Assembly: GCA_021794855.1 (NCBI GenBank)
Contig: JAJYPZ010000044.1
Location: forward strand, 1-7,676
DNA: 7,676 bases
From: Pseudomonadota bacterium
GTDB lineage: Bacteria > Pseudomonadota > Gammaproteobacteria > Burkholderiales > Sulfuriferulaceae
Reading direction: 5' to 3'
Below the pieces are notes generated by a model that worked only from the letters and a program-made list of their open reading frames with translations, was not told the DNA's origin and made no database searches. Position 1 is the first letter of the stretch. Each line of letters begins with the position of its first letter. Both the position numbers and the translations under genes were made by a program. Shown here piece by piece: positions 6,782 to 7,676 of the stretch.

Positions 6782-7432
6782 ATGAAAAGAATCATTATAA
6801 GTGTATCGGTCCTGAGCGCGGTACTGCTTGCTGGTTGCAATACGACCGAAAGCTCGCGAAATCTTGCAGATCCTGCTGTGCCGGGCAAAGTGCTCGCTCA
6901 GCAGGTCTGTTCCAATTGTCACGGCATAGACGGCAATTCTACTAATCCGACTTTCCCTAAGCTGGCCGGACAGCAACCGGAATACATCGTTTCGGAACTG
7001 AAAGAGTTCAAGTCTCACGATCGCTCCGACCCCGCAGGATATCAGTATATGTGGGGGATTTCACGGTCGTTGACGGATAAGCAGATTACCGAATTGGCGG
7101 CATATTTCTCCAGTCAAAAAAATAAGCCGGATAAATCCGATAACGCTAAATTGATTGCGGAAGGCAGAGATATATTCGTGCATGGAATTCCTGACGGCCA
7201 TACGCCCGCCTGCGCCACCTGCCACGGTGCGGAGGGAACGGGCGGCGGGAACGGCGTCTTTCCCCGCATAGCGGGACAGCACGCCGATTATATTGCCAAG
7301 CAGCTTCGAGTGTTTAAAGATACTAATCAACGGCCTGACGGAACGCTTATGAAAGTGATTACCAACGGTATTCCCAAGAGCATCACTCCTGAGCAAATCA
7401 AGGCTGTATCGACTTATCTGTCGACGATTTGA
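6782..7432 (+). CDS. Diheme cytochrome c4-like lipoprotein
   Basis: Periplasmic electron carrier of 216 residues with two class I cytochrome c domains. The signal peptide ends in a clean lipobox LLAGC (Cys19), so it is lipid-anchored; Asn20 at +2 is not an inner-membrane retention residue in the E. coli Lol rules, so outer-membrane anchoring is predicted. Domain 1: CSNCH (43-47), FPKLAGQ (59-65), likely axial Met90. Domain 2: CATCH (144-148), FPRIAGQ (160-166), likely axial Met190. The repeated FPxLAGQ/FPxIAGQ block is typical of cytochrome c4. A Ser/Asn/Lys-rich linker (about 110-123) joins the domains. Soluble c4 proteins usually have a cleaved signal; the lipid anchor is the odd feature. 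It lies 60 nt after the Cyc2-like porin in the same unit, so it probably accepts electrons from the barrel heme. A generic c4 serving a terminal oxidase is the main alternative. Confidence 0.9.
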   Translation: MKRIIISVSVLSAVLLAGCNTTESSRNLADPAVPGKVLAQQVCSNCHGIDGNSTNPTFPKLAGQQPEYIVSELKEFKSHDRSDPAGYQYMWGISRSLTDKQITELAAYFSSQKNKPDKSDNAKLIAEGRDIFVHGIPDGHTPACATCHGAEGTGGGNGVFPRIAGQHADYIAKQLRVFKDTNQRPDGTLMKVITNGIPKSITPEQIKAVSTYLSTI

Positions 7433-7469
7433 TTCGGCGTTCCGCGCTTATTCAATAAGCCTGTTTAAT

Positions 7470-7497
7470 AAAAGGACATCTACGGATGTCCTTTTTT
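7470..7497 (+). terminator. Strong rho-independent terminator
   Basis: AAAAGGACATC (7470-7480) pairs with GATGTCCTTTT (7485-7495) as an 11-bp stem closed by the loop TACG; C(UACG)G is a very stable UNCG-type tetraloop. The six-T run at 7492-7497 follows the GC part. It lies about 40 nt after the diheme cytochrome stop and closes the cytochrome unit. Confidence 0.92.
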
Positions 7498-7530
7498 ATC
7501 GCGTATGCTGAAAAGCGCTCAACCAATTCT

Positions 7531-7580
7531 TTGCAGGGAAAGAATATATCATTTATTATCACTTGATATTAATGTATAAT
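7531..7580 (+). promoter_or_regulatory. Possible promoter elements for a gene beyond the window
   Basis: TTGCAG (7531-7536) is followed after 17 nt by TATTAT (7554-7559), and a perfect TATAAT sits at 7575-7580 with only a poor -35. The region is very AT-rich, so such matches are expected by chance; I list them because a large palindrome and the window edge follow directly. Confidence 0.25.
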
Positions 7581-7606
7581 TTATTTATATATATTTGAAT
7601 AAATTA
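7577..7606. repeat. AT-only inverted repeat
   Basis: TAATTTATT (7577-7585) and AATAAATTA (7598-7606) are perfect 9-bp inverted arms around a 12-nt spacer. Every base in the arms is A or T, so a chance origin is quite possible. Its position next to the 20-bp palindrome makes it worth noting as possible regulator or nucleoid-protein binding DNA. Confidence 0.35.
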
Positions 7607-7609
7607 ACC

Positions 7610-7629
7610 GTAATGCGATATCGCATTAC
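7610..7629. promoter_or_regulatory. Perfect 20-bp palindrome, candidate operator
   Basis: GTAATGCGAT followed directly by its reverse complement ATCGCATTAC, with no spacer and no mismatch. The zero-spacer form makes a poor RNA hairpin but a good site for a dimeric repressor. It is downstream of possible promoter elements and close to the window edge, so it may control a gene that starts just outside or at the very end. I cannot assign a regulator family to this sequence. Confidence 0.5.
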
Positions 7630-7676
7630 ATGATTTATATCTTGATTCCGGTAATTTATGATCCTTAAGCACGCTG

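Noticed and set aside
7446..7460. GCTTATT/AATAAGC inverted repeat just after the diheme cytochrome gene
   Set aside because: The centre leaves a one-base loop, so only about 5 bp can form in RNA, and the strong terminator at 7470 already explains the 3' end.
5194..7500. Cytochrome unit as a recently acquired mobile segment
   Set aside because: Both flanks are AT-rich, but there are no integrase, transposase, direct-repeat or tRNA borders, and the coding sequences look similar in composition to their neighbours.
7563..7576. FNR/CRP-like site (TTGAT-N4-ATGTA)
   Set aside because: The left half is perfect but the right half matches poorly (ATCAA expected), and AT-rich DNA gives many such half-sites.
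7658..7676. ATG at 7658 as the start of a further gene
   Set aside because: Only six codons are visible and no good ribosome site precedes it, so it cannot be supported, although the palindrome upstream makes a start near here plausible.

Overview
This window looks like a chromosomal segment of a betaproteobacterium. The cyaY gene divergent from lptM-lysA, the metX-metW pair, and an MlaE permease carrying its own STAS domain all fit the Nitrosomonadales/Gallionellaceae-like part of that class. This placement rests on gene order and protein character alone; no rRNA or other phylogenetic marker is present. I see no insertion sequence, integrase, tRNA or CRISPR array.

Left half, minus strand (1-3790): a tightly packed run read right to left: cyaY (frataxin-like), metX (homoserine O-acyltransferase), metW (its methyltransferase-fold partner), mlaE (STAS-permease) and mlaF (ATPase, cut off by the window edge). 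The gap between cyaY and metX is 22 nt. After that the genes overlap or nearly touch, so they are probably translated from one message. It joins methionine biosynthesis to an Mla/MCE-type lipid transporter of the cell envelope.

Middle, plus strand (3830-5193): a 40-residue LptM-type lipoprotein gene overlaps the start of lysA (diaminopimelate decarboxylase) by 4 nt. Only 39 nt separate lptM from the divergent cyaY.

Right half, plus strand (5246-7497): a self-contained two-gene cytochrome unit with its own promoter candidate and a strong intrinsic terminator. The first gene encodes an exported protein with one CxxCH heme site at the mature N-terminus followed by a beta-barrel, the architecture of Cyc2-type fused cytochrome-porins. 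The second encodes a diheme c4-like cytochrome that is a predicted lipoprotein with Asn at +2, which suggests anchoring to the periplasmic face of the outer membrane. Together they look like a compact outer-membrane electron conduit: a heme-plugged barrel at the surface, then a periplasmic electron carrier. Whether the electron donor is Fe(II), another extracellular donor, or something else cannot be read from the sequence.

The last ~180 bases (7498-7676) hold no supported gene. They are very AT-rich and contain a perfect 20-bp palindrome and possible promoter elements, perhaps the control region of a gene beyond the window. No stretch over 300 bases lacks a gene.
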